A stretch of 64,000 nucleotides of DNA from Pectobacterium zantedeschiae (lineage in GTDB: Bacteria; Pseudomonadota; Gammaproteobacteria; Enterobacterales; Enterobacteriaceae). The stretch covers positions 2,948,035 through 3,012,034 of the forward strand of contig NZ_NWTM01000001.1 of the NCBI RefSeq assembly GCF_004137795.1, written 5' to 3'. The notes beneath the pieces were generated by a model, which was given only the letters and a program-made list of their open reading frames with translations, searched no databases and was not told where the DNA came from. The translations under genes were made by a program, and so were the position numbers. Below are positions 47,009 through 56,070 of the stretch, piece after piece; position 1 is the stretch's first letter; every line of letters starts with the position of its first letter.

Positions 47009-47311
47009 ATGTTTCAAAAAAACTATATCTATAATGTCTATTTTTATGCTTATTCTGCCTTATGCCTTTTTTTAATCAACGCTTTTTCTACCATCGAATA
47101 TGAATGGATGCTGGATGACGGTTCGCTTGACAGCTTCTGTGAAGTGCCAAGAGCAGATGCCGATGGTTTTCTCATTTTTATCATTGTTCCTTTATCTATC
47201 CCTTTTCTTCTGGTGAAAAGGACGCCTCCCAGAATCGTCACCTATCTTGCTATCCTTATATATCATTCATACCGTTTCTATACGCGAGTTAGCCTCTGCC
47301 CGCACAGATAA
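47009..47311 (+). CDS. Small membrane protein, tandem paralogue 2 (candidate immunity protein)
   Basis: 100 residues, the closest relative of paralogue 1 (shared YFYAYSALC-FLIN-FSTI, FCE-PR-D-D-FLIFIIVPLS). AAGGAATTT upstream. The same three-segment layout; a short insertion (EWMLDD) in the first loop distinguishes it. It follows paralogue 1 after 79 non-coding bases. Function unknown. Confidence 0.68.
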   Translation: MFQKNYIYNVYFYAYSALCLFLINAFSTIEYEWMLDDGSLDSFCEVPRADADGFLIFIIVPLSIPFLLVKRTPPRIVTYLAILIYHSYRFYTRVSLCPHR

Positions 47312-47317
47312 AACACG

Positions 47318-47614
47318 ATGAGAAACGTAAATACATTACTCTTTAGCCTCTGTTTTTATATTTATTCAATTCTCTGCGCTCTGATCATACTGATCACATC
47401 AATCAGAGATTATGAAGGGATGGTTGATGGGGTAGAAATAAGAAACCTCTGTGAGATACCTGAAGGTGATTCCGATGGATTCTTTGCGTTTATTATCATC
47501 CCGCTATCTATCCCTTTCTTTTTTGTCAAAAAGAGCATAGCTAGAATCATCACTTACATTATAATTTTATTTTATTATTTATGGAGTTTTTATATCCGAT
47601 TTAATTTCTGCTGA
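47318..47614 (+). CDS. Small membrane protein, tandem paralogue 3 (candidate immunity protein)
   Basis: 98 residues starting 6 bases after paralogue 2. The most divergent copy (LCEIPEGDSDGFFAFIIIPLSIPFFFVKKS) but with the same Cys, acidic loop and C-terminal FYIRFNFC. Very AT-rich. The cluster ends at the terminator at 47640. Function unknown; divergence of the three copies suggests separate specificities. Confidence 0.65.
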   Translation: MRNVNTLLFSLCFYIYSILCALIILITSIRDYEGMVDGVEIRNLCEIPEGDSDGFFAFIIIPLSIPFFFVKKSIARIITYIIILFYYLWSFYIRFNFC

Positions 47615-47639
47615 TCATTTAAAAAAACACTCACCAACA

Positions 47640-47672
47640 AACCGGACTCATATCCCCCTCATAAGTCCGGTT
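47640..47672. terminator. Terminator between paralogue cluster and permease gene
   Basis: Stem AACCGGACT / AGTCCGGTT with a 15-base loop between convergent genes. On the minus strand a TTTTTTT run lies ~17 bases beyond. Confidence 0.7.
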
Positions 47673-47686
47673 GGTTACAGTGGAAT

Positions 47687-49090
47687 TTACTGCATATTTC
47701 CCTGCGGTGATGGGATGCGCATACGGCTGGCGGACAAATAGCCCAATACGGCAATACCGAATACACCCCAAGGCAATAGAGAAACAAGCTGGGAGGATGA
47801 GCCACTCAGTACATCAACGTTTCTGACGACCATAATCAATGCCGAGAGCATAGCCACCGTCGAGATAATCGGTGCCCACAGACGACTCCATGCCGAGACC
47901 GGATGCTGCGTTTCACGTTGGAAGAAGCGAATAACCGCCAGCGAAACACCAACCTGAAGCAGCAGGATCGCCATCGTCGCGATCGCCGATCCCAACGCGA
48001 AGATCTGCATCATCGGATCAAGATCCGCCACCACCATCGCACCCAACACGGCCAGCACAAAGACCGTCTGCACAATGCTCGCCACGTAAGGCGTACCTTT
48101 ACTTTTACTGACCAGCGCCAACCTGGAGGACAGCACACCATCACGCCCGATACTAAACAGATAGCGTGAGATGTTGTTGTGAAACGCCTGCGCCGCGGCG
48201 AACAGACTGGTGATCAACAGCAGCGATATCATCTGCTCAGACCATTTCCCCACCAGCGCGGTCGATACATTTAAGATAAAACGTCCGGGATCGTTGATCG
48301 CCTGTTGCTGTACCTGATCCACCCCATAGGCTTGCACCATCATCCAACTGGTGAAGGCAAAGAACAGCATAATCAAGATAACCGCAGCCAGCGTCGCCCG
48401 AGGTATGGTTTTTTCAGGATTGCGGCACTCTTCGCCGTAGATCGCCGTTGATTCAAACCCGATGAAAGCAGCGATACTGAAAATCAGCGCAATGCCAATG
48501 CTTCCCTGATTAATCACACTGGGCGAAAACGCCTCCAGCGTGAGGGATGGCGTATCGTGGGACAGCAGCACCGCAATATCCACCACCAGCATGATGCCCA
48601 CTTCCATCAGCATCAGTACGCCGAGCACGCGCCCGCCGACCTCCACACTCTCAATCCCCAACAGGCACATCAGCAGCAACATCATCACGCTGTAAAGCCA
48701 CCATGGTAGTTCAATACCGAGATGTTCCTGTAGATACATACTGCTAAAGAAACCAAACATCGCAACCACCGCGATCTGAATGGCGAAATAGGCCAACAGC
48801 GCGACAGATACGGCGCTAAACCCCGCACGACGTCCCAACCCTAGCGTGATGTAGCTGTAAAATGCGCCAGCGTTCGTCACATAGCGGCTCATGGCAATAT
48901 AACCAAAAGAGAAAATCAGCAGTATGCCACCAGCCATTAGGTACACAGCCGGAATCCCCGCACCGTTGCCTGCGGAGATCGCAACCGGCAGGCCACCGAC
49001 CACGCCAGTTAGCGGCGAAGCAGCAGCCACAACAAAGAAGACCAACGACCACAGCCCCAGGCTGTTCTTTTTCAATTGATGAGTATTCAT
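47687..49090 (-). CDS. APC-family amino acid/amine permease
   Basis: 467 residues from the ATG at 49090 (GGGGG upstream). Twelve hydrophobic segments; the first is LVFFVVAAASPLTGVVGGLP, typical of the APC superfamily, and NAGAFYSYITLGLGRRAGF is the conserved helix 3 region. Last gene of a leftward unit with an Fe-alcohol dehydrogenase and a class III aminotransferase, so it probably imports the amino compound they process. Substrate not identifiable. Confidence 0.85.
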   Translation of the reverse strand: MNTHQLKKNSLGLWSLVFFVVAAASPLTGVVGGLPVAISAGNGAGIPAVYLMAGGILLIFSFGYIAMSRYVTNAGAFYSYITLGLGRRAGFSAVSVALLAYFAIQIAVVAMFGFFSSMYLQEHLGIELPWWLYSVMMLLLMCLLGIESVEVGGRVLGVLMLMEVGIMLVVDIAVLLSHDTPSLTLEAFSPSVINQGSIGIALIFSIAAFIGFESTAIYGEECRNPEKTIPRATLAAVILIMLFFAFTSWMMVQAYGVDQVQQQAINDPGRFILNVSTALVGKWSEQMISLLLITSLFAAAQAFHNNISRYLFSIGRDGVLSSRLALVSKSKGTPYVASIVQTVFVLAVLGAMVVADLDPMMQIFALGSAIATMAILLLQVGVSLAVIRFFQRETQHPVSAWSRLWAPIISTVAMLSALIMVVRNVDVLSGSSSQLVSLLPWGVFGIAVLGYLSASRMRIPSPQGNMQ

Positions 49091-49174
49091 CTTGCCCCCG
49101 GATACACAAAACGAACCAGATAGCGTGATGTCGCGCAATCAGGTCGATGGTAAATTCCTTGCCGCCGCGCCACC

Positions 49175-50329
49175 TTACAGGCAGGTGCGATACAGCCCTT
49201 CGATGTCCTGACGTGAGGCACTGCGTGGATTCTGCTCCAGGCTCACTCCCATCGTCTGCACGCAGTTGTCCGCCAGCCAGGGAATATCTTGCTCACGCAC
49301 GCCGAGATCGCGCAGCGTAAACGTCAGCCCGATATTTTCCAGAAAACGCTGTACCAGATAGACGCTGTGTCTCGCCCGCTCCGTGTCATTAAGATGCGTC
49401 ACGCTATCGCTCATCGCACAGGTAACGGCAGCAAACCCCGCGACATTTTCAGAACAGGAAAAACGCATCAGTTCGGGATATAACGCAGCAAGCCCTTCGC
49501 CATGTGTGATGTTGTACAGCCCACTCAGCGGGTGTTCCATCGCATGCGGCAGCCCGCACGCCGACATCCCAATCGCCATCCCGCCAAGCGTATTCGCCCA
49601 ACACACCTGATCCCAGGCATCCAGATCGGTCACATCCCGGCAGACACGCGGTAGATACGTAGTCAGCAGCCGAATAGCGCGCTCAGTCATGATTTCCGTC
49701 ATCGGGTTACAGAACTTGCCAACCCGCGCTTCGATGTTATGGCTGAGTGCATCAAAACCTGTTGCCGCCACCATGCGAGATGACTGCGTAACCATCAGCG
49801 TCGGATCGACAATTGCCGTCCGGGCGTACAGCGCGGGTGAGAAAAATGCGGGTTTATCGTGGGTTTCAGGGTTGGTGAAGACAGCGACACAGTTGCCTTC
49901 ACTTCCCGTCCCCGCCGTCGTGGTCACCAAGACCAGCGGCAACGTTGTAGCAGGTGTCGGTGGTTGAGACAGACAGTCCAGTAGTTTCCCCGAATTACAT
50001 GCCATAAACGCGATGCCTTTGGCGGCATCCATCACGCTGCCGCCCCCCACACCAAGCACGACATCACACTGCTGCTCGCGCGCTAGCGCAGCACCGTCAT
50101 CCACCGTCGTGGTAAGCGGGTTGGCTTCAATGCTGTCGAATAACACCCAGTGCACACCGCACTGCGTCAACAGGTCGGTCAGACGCGTCAGTAACCCGGT
50201 TTGGCGACAGCTGGTTTTTCCCGTCACCAACAGAACGCTATTCCCCAACAGCGCCACTTCTTCGCCCACTCGGGCAACTTCACCTCTGCCGATACACAGT
50301 TTTACCGGCTGTGAATAAGTAAATGTCAT
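49175..50329 (-). CDS. Iron-containing (group III) alcohol dehydrogenase
   Basis: 384 residues. NAD(P)-dependent reduction or oxidation of an alcohol/aldehyde. GGGSVMDAAKG dinucleotide motif at ~95; TTAGTGSEGN; metal ligands in GFDALSHNIEA (Asp, His), GLPHAMEHPLSG (His) and NITHGEG (His). It starts 10 bases after the aminotransferase stop, so an aldehyde released by the transaminase is the natural candidate substrate. Confidence 0.9.
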   Translation of the reverse strand: MTFTYSQPVKLCIGRGEVARVGEEVALLGNSVLLVTGKTSCRQTGLLTRLTDLLTQCGVHWVLFDSIEANPLTTTVDDGAALAREQQCDVVLGVGGGSVMDAAKGIAFMACNSGKLLDCLSQPPTPATTLPLVLVTTTAGTGSEGNCVAVFTNPETHDKPAFFSPALYARTAIVDPTLMVTQSSRMVAATGFDALSHNIEARVGKFCNPMTEIMTERAIRLLTTYLPRVCRDVTDLDAWDQVCWANTLGGMAIGMSACGLPHAMEHPLSGLYNITHGEGLAALYPELMRFSCSENVAGFAAVTCAMSDSVTHLNDTERARHSVYLVQRFLENIGLTFTLRDLGVREQDIPWLADNCVQTMGVSLEQNPRSASRQDIEGLYRTCL

Positions 50330-50339
50330 TGCTGCTTCC

Positions 50340-51710
50340 TCACGCCGTCATGACAGACGCATTGGCCTGCTCAGCCTGCTCAACCACGCTGTTCAGGGCG
50401 GATTCAAACGCATTCAGCGCATAATCGAGCTCTTCTTCGCTAATCGTCAGCGGCGGTAGGAAGCGAAACACCGCCAGGTTATTGATGGTGAAATTCACCT
50501 GAATACGCCATTTTTCGACCAGCAGACCGGCGATCGCCGCAGAATAGTATTCGCCCATGCTGGCGTGCAGCGCCTCCGGTAAACGACCAAACTCAATGCC
50601 GATCATCAGCCCTTTGCCGCGTACTTCTTTGATCACCTGCGGGTGGCGCGCCTGAATTTCATATAGCCGCTGCATCATTAACGCGCCTTTACGTTCCGCC
50701 ATACCGCAGAGATCGTGTTCGATGATGAACTGTAAGGAACCCAGCGCCGCCGCCGCACTCAGAGTATTTTCCTGATAGGTGGCGGTATGGTGATAGCAGG
50801 TTTCGATGGTGCCATATGCCGCTTCATACAAAACTTCCGTACAGAGATAGCCGCCAAACGGCACCAGCCCGCCGGACAACCCTTTGGCGAAAACGATACA
50901 ATCCGGCACCACATCATCATGTTCACAACACCAGAACTTACCGGTGCGCGCCGCTCCACACTGAATTTCGTCCAGCACCAGCAGCGTGTCATAGCGATCG
51001 CACAGTTCGCGTGCCGCCTTCAGGTAACCCGCAGGAGGCACGATAATGCCACCTTCCCCCTGAATCGGTTCCACCACGAACGCCTTGTATTTTCCTGTCG
51101 CCAGCGCACTTTCCAGCTCAGCAACAGAACCGTAGGCAACATGATCGATATTGCCTAATGTCGGCTGCTGCCCCGCACGCCATTTATCCTTGCCACCGAG
51201 CGACACCGCGCCAGACGTCTTACCGTGAAACGCGCCAAGCGTCGCTAACAGGTGGGTCTTGTGTGTTTTATGTCGGGTACCGAGTTTGACCAGTTTGATC
51301 ATCCCTTCGATCGCCTCCGCCCCTCCGGTCGCCGTGCCCATTTTGGTCAGCTTTCCCTGTGGAGAAAGCAGCGCCATGTTGTGCGCCAGCGCCGCTGCCA
51401 CGTTGTGATAGGAAATCGCCCCCATCATGAAGAGACGGTTATCGAAACACTTCTGCAAACAGGACCACACGAATTCATTGTTGTTGCCGACAGTCACCAC
51501 CCCGACTGCGCCAATCATGTCCAAATGCTTTTCACCTTTGTCATCAATAAAGGTGCTGCCTTCCGCTCGAACAAAGTATTTGGCATGGCCATCCAGAGAG
51601 CGCATGCGGTTCAGGTGGGTTAATTGCAGTGCACGAGTGGTCTCGCCATCCAGTGCGATCGCGTCATCAATGGTGTAAAAACCCGGTACGATGTCTTTTG
51701 CCTGTGCCAT
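50340..51710 (-). CDS. Class III pyridoxal-phosphate aminotransferase
   Basis: 456 residues from the ATG at 51710 (GAGG upstream); the longer frame to 52031 is non-conserved and would invade the regulator region. PLP enzyme: SPQGKLTKMGTATGGAEAIE (cofactor phosphate), LGAFHGKTSGAVSLGG, LLVLDEIQCGAARTG, and the Schiff-base lysine in FAKGLSGGLVPFGG. The family covers acetylornithine, GABA, putrescine and other omega-transaminases and also amino-alcohol phospho-lyases; the exact substrate cannot be read from sequence. First gene of the aminotransferase-dehydrogenase-permease unit, behind an AraC regulator. Confidence 0.88.
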   Translation of the reverse strand: MAQAKDIVPGFYTIDDAIALDGETTRALQLTHLNRMRSLDGHAKYFVRAEGSTFIDDKGEKHLDMIGAVGVVTVGNNNEFVWSCLQKCFDNRLFMMGAISYHNVAAALAHNMALLSPQGKLTKMGTATGGAEAIEGMIKLVKLGTRHKTHKTHLLATLGAFHGKTSGAVSLGGKDKWRAGQQPTLGNIDHVAYGSVAELESALATGKYKAFVVEPIQGEGGIIVPPAGYLKAARELCDRYDTLLVLDEIQCGAARTGKFWCCEHDDVVPDCIVFAKGLSGGLVPFGGYLCTEVLYEAAYGTIETCYHHTATYQENTLSAAAALGSLQFIIEHDLCGMAERKGALMMQRLYEIQARHPQVIKEVRGKGLMIGIEFGRLPEALHASMGEYYSAAIAGLLVEKWRIQVNFTINNLAVFRFLPPLTISEEELDYALNAFESALNSVVEQAEQANASVMTA

Positions 51711-51909
51711 AAAAAGCCTCACAACGTTCATAAGAGAAATGTGCGATAGCGCACGGTATGAAGCGTTTATAGCAAGGAGGAAGATGGAGAAAATAGAATA
51801 AATCGGCACACACCAGAGTGCAGCGATAGCGCCTTTTTGGTGCACACTGCCCCAAAAAAAACAGCGCAGGATGAGAGATGTCTTTGCGTGAAGATCATCA
51901 AAGATGAAT

Positions 51910-52734
51910 TCAGCACTGGCGAATACGATGCTGGTAGCGAACAGCCTGTAGTCGAGCCAGATAATGCTGCGGAGAACAGGAGGTAAACGCTTTGAATTCA
52001 CGGAAAAAATGCGACTGATCGGCGTATTCAAGACGCTGTGCCAGCGAGGTCAAACTGTCGATATTGCCCTGATTGAGCAGTGCAAGCGCTCGCTGGAAAC
52101 GAATCGTGCGGCAGAATGTTTTGGGCGACATACCGCAGTTATCATGAAACAAACGGTGAATGTAGCGCGCGGAATAGAGCGTTTTGCGTTCCAGTTCATC
52201 AACCCTGATTTTTCCATCGTGCGCCATTATCAGGTCGATAATTTGCAGCAACAGCGGCGGTGCCGAGCGGTTCGTCCAGTAGGAAAAGTAGTGCAGAAAC
52301 AAACTGACCTGCTCGTTAAAGTCATGGCTATTCACCAACCGTCTCAGCAGGCGTGGCGTATCAGGCGCGACCTCATCAAAAGGGATCTCCTGACCTGCAA
52401 GTTCCCCTGGAGACAGGTCGAGAAAAGCGGGCATGATCCCCGGCATAAAACGCACACCAAAATAGCGTTCTCCCGGCATCAGCCGGGTAATCTGCGCCGA
52501 TGCGGTACTGCCGCAAACGCGTCCACTTGGGGCATCAAGACAACAGTGCAGCAGGAGATCGACGCTGCCGTCCGGCACAGCCAACGTCATCGCTTCAGCC
52601 CGATCGACCGTGAAACTGTAAAAATGGGCAATAGGTGACTGACTGATGCTTTTCTTCAGGTAATCTTCTGCCGCATTGATAACAAACCACGGCTGCAACG
52701 GCCGCACGCGAAACGACGCAGAATCAGGATGCAT
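51910..52734 (-). CDS. AraC-family transcriptional regulator
   Basis: 274 residues from the ATG at 52734 (GGAGAAGG upstream). The C-terminal domain has the two helix-turn-helix units (VDELERKTLYSARYIHRLFHD, then SLTSLAQRLEYADQSHFFREFKAFTSCSP), with the N-terminal ~165 residues as sensor (DUF6597-like: LAVPDGSVDLLLHC, MPGERYFGVRFMPG). Same orientation as, and 199 bases upstream of, the aminotransferase gene; the likely activator of that unit. Confidence 0.9.
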   Translation of the reverse strand: MHPDSASFRVRPLQPWFVINAAEDYLKKSISQSPIAHFYSFTVDRAEAMTLAVPDGSVDLLLHCCLDAPSGRVCGSTASAQITRLMPGERYFGVRFMPGIMPAFLDLSPGELAGQEIPFDEVAPDTPRLLRRLVNSHDFNEQVSLFLHYFSYWTNRSAPPLLLQIIDLIMAHDGKIRVDELERKTLYSARYIHRLFHDNCGMSPKTFCRTIRFQRALALLNQGNIDSLTSLAQRLEYADQSHFFREFKAFTSCSPQHYLARLQAVRYQHRIRQC

Positions 52735-52821
52735 TGACCTTCTCCCCCGCAACGATGACACAGGGGATCAGGCAATTTTTACGCCAACTCTCTTTCCGTC
52801 AACGCAAGTGCGCTTCCGTTA

Positions 52822-53859
52822 CTATGCATCCGGCCCGATTCTGACCACCAACTTACCGAAGTTGCGACCATGTAACAGACCGATAAAGGCTTCCGGGGCA
52901 TTTTCCAGACCGTCGACAATTTCTTCCCGATATTTAATCTTGCCTTGCGCGACCCAAGGCGAAACCTCTTTCCAGAATTCGTCAAAGCGATGACCATAAT
53001 CATCAAAGATGATGAACCCCTGCATGCGAATACGCTTCTTCAGGATCGTACCCGCCAGCAGCGGTAAGCGGTCTGGGCCATCGGGCAATCCTGTGGCATT
53101 GTAGCCAGAGACCAATCCGCACACCGGAATACGCGCCGAGGTATTCAGCAACGGTAATACCGCGTCAAAGACTTTCCCGCCGACGTTTTCAAAATAGATA
53201 TCGATGCCCTGCGGGCAGGCTTGCTTTAGCTGTTCAGCAAAATCATCCGCCCGGTGGTCGAGACACACGTCAAACCCAAGAACCTCAACCGCGTAGCGGC
53301 ATTTCTCCGCCCCACCGGCCACACCGACAACCCGGCAGCCTTTCAGTTTCCCGACCTGGCCGACCGTCGCGCCGACTGGCCCCGTCGCAGCAGCCACCAC
53401 CAGCGTTTCACCGGCTTTCGGCTGGCCGATATCCGTCAGCCCCATATAGGCAGTGAAGCCCGGCATACCCAGAATACCCAGCGCATAGGAAGGATTGGTA
53501 GGCGACTGCCCCAGATTGGTTAATCCTTTACCGTCAGAAAGTGCGTAATCCTGCCAGCCGCTGTAGGACAGCACCCAATCGCCCACCTGATAATCCGAGT
53601 GTTTTGACTCAACCACCCGGCTGATGGTTCCACCGACCATCACGTCATTCAGTTCGACCGGTTTGGCATAAGAAGGGGCATCGCTCATGCGGCCACGCAT
53701 GTAGGGATCGAGGGAAAGAAACACGGTACGCAACAGCACTTGCCCCGTATTGATTGATGGGACAGCCTGCTGTTCCAGACGAAAATTATCTTGGGTCGGC
53801 GCGCCGTGCGGGCGTTGAGCCAAAACCACACGACGGTTAATACGATCGGTTTGCGGCAT
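52822..53859 (-). CDS. curA: NADPH-dependent curcumin/2-alkenal reductase CurA
   Basis: 345 residues from the ATG at 53859 (GGAGG upstream), collinear with E. coli CurA. Zinc-free medium-chain reductase: LSLDPYMRGRMSDAPSY, Rossmann AAATGPVGATVGQVGKLKGC, FENVGGKVFDAVLPLLN. Reduces double bonds of enones such as curcumin. Single gene; not obviously part of the neighbouring units. Confidence 0.93.
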   Translation of the reverse strand: MPQTDRINRRVVLAQRPHGAPTQDNFRLEQQAVPSINTGQVLLRTVFLSLDPYMRGRMSDAPSYAKPVELNDVMVGGTISRVVESKHSDYQVGDWVLSYSGWQDYALSDGKGLTNLGQSPTNPSYALGILGMPGFTAYMGLTDIGQPKAGETLVVAAATGPVGATVGQVGKLKGCRVVGVAGGAEKCRYAVEVLGFDVCLDHRADDFAEQLKQACPQGIDIYFENVGGKVFDAVLPLLNTSARIPVCGLVSGYNATGLPDGPDRLPLLAGTILKKRIRMQGFIIFDDYGHRFDEFWKEVSPWVAQGKIKYREEIVDGLENAPEAFIGLLHGRNFGKLVVRIGPDA

Positions 53860-54058
53860 AATATCCTCCATTAGACAAAGCGCGTTGATGAAATCACTTC
53901 GTTAACAATAGGATCTGTTCTTTCTTCTGGCTATGCAAACCGTGCGGCACATCGTGTTGATACAGTTCGATAAAAACATCCTGTATCTGATCGGTAAAAA
54001 ACCAGCTCAAAAGGATTGGCAACGATAACGACTTTCGAGCGGGTTAAAAATGAATACC

Positions 54059-55243
54059 TTATGTGGGAATCGGGGCGTCCCTAGAAATCAACTTCTGCTC
54101 ACGTAACTCATCCCAGAATGCCTGCGGGATACCCACTTTCATTGATTGAATATTCGCTTTCACCTGTGCGGGAGCACGGGCACCAGGAATAATGGCAGAA
54201 ACAATAGAAGGCGCGGCGGCAAACTGAAGTGCAGCGGTTCTGATATCCACACCATGCCGGTCAGCAATTTTTGCCAAATGCGCGCGCTTCTCAACGACAC
54301 CTGGCGGCAATTGCGTACTGAAATGATAACGATTCCGTCCGCCCAGGAATCCATCATTGAGTGGTGTGCCAACCGTAACGGTAATCCCTTTTTTAGCCAA
54401 AATCGGGAACGTTTTCATCAGGGTATCTTCATGGTCAATGATACTGTACTGACAGGCTAACAGTACAATATCGGGTGTCGGCCCCTCTAAAGCCGCCGCC
54501 ATCGTAGCGGCATCGGGATGATTAATGCCAAACCCCCAGGCCTTTATCACCCCTTCCTTACGAAGTTTCTCCAATTCGGCCATTGCACCGAGGCGAGCGG
54601 TGTCGAAGGCGGTTGTCCAGGGCTGGGAGAGTTCTGTGTTCTCTGGACCGAGATCGTGAATGTAGACGATATCAATACTGGAGAGCCCCAAACGTTGGAG
54701 ACTATCTTCAATAGAGCGTCTTGTTCCTGCCGCGGTGTAATCATACTCATAGGAAAAGTTGAGTTTGTCCGCCCACAACGATGCTGGCAATGCTTCTCGA
54801 CTGGGATGGAATACCCGCCCGACTTTAGTCGAGATAAGGTACTGATCGCGCGGTTTATCGCGCAGAAATGCACCGAGTCTATGTTCTGAAAGGCCATGTC
54901 CATAGAAAGGCGACGTATCGTAGTAACGAACCCCGCCATCCCAGGCAGCCTGCAACGTTGCCTGAGCTTGTGCATCGCTGATCGGCGCAAAAATATTACC
55001 AATCTGTGTCCCCCCCATGCCAAAACGAACTGGCGTTCGGTAACGAACACCCTGGTCAGCAGCATTGAGGGGTAACGATGTTTTGGTGATTTTACCCCGA
55101 GTAGGGAGTACGCTTCCTTGTACGGTTTCAGGCTTAAAGCTCGCTACGTCGCCTAGTGCTTGACCCGATTGTGATAATACTGAACCCGTGGCAACAAGGG
55201 CTGCCCCACCAGCCGCTAATCTCAGAAACTCTCTGCGTTCCAT
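54059..55243 (-). CDS. Aldo/keto reductase with Tat-type signal
   Basis: 394 residues. N-terminus MERREFLRLAAGGAALVATG has a twin-arginine motif (RREFL) and hydrophobic core, so export folded to the periplasm is expected. The AKR barrel follows: GGTQIGN, VRYYDTSPFYGHGLSE (catalytic Asp and Tyr), STKVGR (Lys), DIVYIHDLG (His), IIPGARAPAQV near the C-terminus. A periplasmic AKR is unusual because these enzymes need NAD(P)H. It follows the SnoaL-like gene after 56 bases in the same orientation. Confidence 0.87.
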   Translation of the reverse strand: MERREFLRLAAGGAALVATGSVLSQSGQALGDVASFKPETVQGSVLPTRGKITKTSLPLNAADQGVRYRTPVRFGMGGTQIGNIFAPISDAQAQATLQAAWDGGVRYYDTSPFYGHGLSEHRLGAFLRDKPRDQYLISTKVGRVFHPSREALPASLWADKLNFSYEYDYTAAGTRRSIEDSLQRLGLSSIDIVYIHDLGPENTELSQPWTTAFDTARLGAMAELEKLRKEGVIKAWGFGINHPDAATMAAALEGPTPDIVLLACQYSIIDHEDTLMKTFPILAKKGITVTVGTPLNDGFLGGRNRYHFSTQLPPGVVEKRAHLAKIADRHGVDIRTAALQFAAAPSIVSAIIPGARAPAQVKANIQSMKVGIPQAFWDELREQKLISRDAPIPT

Positions 55244-55299
55244 CTCCGATACCTCTCATGTTGTGTTAGCCGCGAAATATTCCCATCATTTAGCCTTTC

Positions 55300-55815
55300 T
55301 TAACGTAAATCGGGTGCCTCACCGAGTAATGCAGGATCCCAGTGTTCTACAGCCTTGCCGCCCTTAATCCGCCAGGTGTCGTACCACGTTGTCATATAAG
55401 TGCCGCCAGGCGCGTTAGGATCGCTAACCGTCCGAGGATAAAGCACCGTCACTAAATCCCCTTCGGCAAGTACTGCAATGACTTTCATGTTAAGCCGCTC
55501 AGGGGTCGGGCGAGGTTTGACCTTGAGGACTTTGGTAAAATAATCAACGACAGCAGCACGACCACTCTGCGCATTCGGGTTGTGCTGTAGATACTCCTCC
55601 GAGAGGAGTTCATCAGCTTTGTCCCACTGCCCAGCATCAAGCAAATCCCGCAGAATCCGATAAACGACTTGCTTATTCGCATTCAATACCGGGTCTGGAC
55701 TGGTGAATAACGCATCAGGGTTACCAGCAACTTGCGGCGCAGGGGTCTGTGCCTGTGCACAAACAGAAATCAGGCTAGTAGCCAACACCGCTGTTAATAA
55801 CGCCATTCTTATCAT
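55300..55815 (-). CDS. Exported SnoaL-like (NTF2-fold) protein
   Basis: 171 residues. Signal peptide RMALLTAVLATSLISVCAQA. The mature part has the NTF2-like pattern of short hydroxylase/cyclase or ester-binding proteins: VVYRILRDLLDAGQWDKADE, YLQHNPNAQSGRAAVVDYF, and WYDTWRIKGGKAVEHWDP. No defined reaction. Paired with the exported aldo/keto reductase; divergent from a LysR gene. Confidence 0.82.
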   Translation of the reverse strand: MIRMALLTAVLATSLISVCAQAQTPAPQVAGNPDALFTSPDPVLNANKQVVYRILRDLLDAGQWDKADELLSEEYLQHNPNAQSGRAAVVDYFTKVLKVKPRPTPERLNMKVIAVLAEGDLVTVLYPRTVSDPNAPGGTYMTTWYDTWRIKGGKAVEHWDPALLGEAPDLR

Positions 55816-56028
55816 TGGTTCATCTCAAGATTAATGGGTAATCGTTAGAATTTCGGGCATCCCCACCGTGAGGTCGAGGTATCCGGTGTATCGAGCTCAA
55901 CACCTTGCAAACTTTGGGCTGGTAGCTCACGAACGGGCTTACTTGAAAGAGTAAATCGGCTCGTTTCTGTAAAATAAATTGTGGAGTTCTCGTTAGCATT
56001 CCGTAAATTGATATTTCTGGATTTCATT

Positions 56029-56045
56029 ATTCCAAATCAAGGAAT
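56029..56045. promoter_or_regulatory. Candidate LysR operator upstream of lysR
   Basis: Perfect dyad ATTCC-N7-GGAAT, 26 bases before the LysR start, in the 255-base divergent spacer to the SnoaL-like gene. It is plausible as the autoregulatory and activation site. Confidence 0.5.
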
Positions 56046-56070
56046 AGTGTGGGTATGAAGAGGAGGAAAT

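Noticed and set aside
51711-52031. Upstream extension of the aminotransferase frame
   Set aside because: The conserved protein starts at 51710 with GAGG upstream; the extension overlaps the 3' end of the regulator gene and reads as shadow sequence.
55845-56027. 60-codon minus-strand ORF between the SnoaL-like and LysR genes
   Set aside because: No ribosome-binding site or known family, and it lies in a divergent promoter region with a probable LysR operator.
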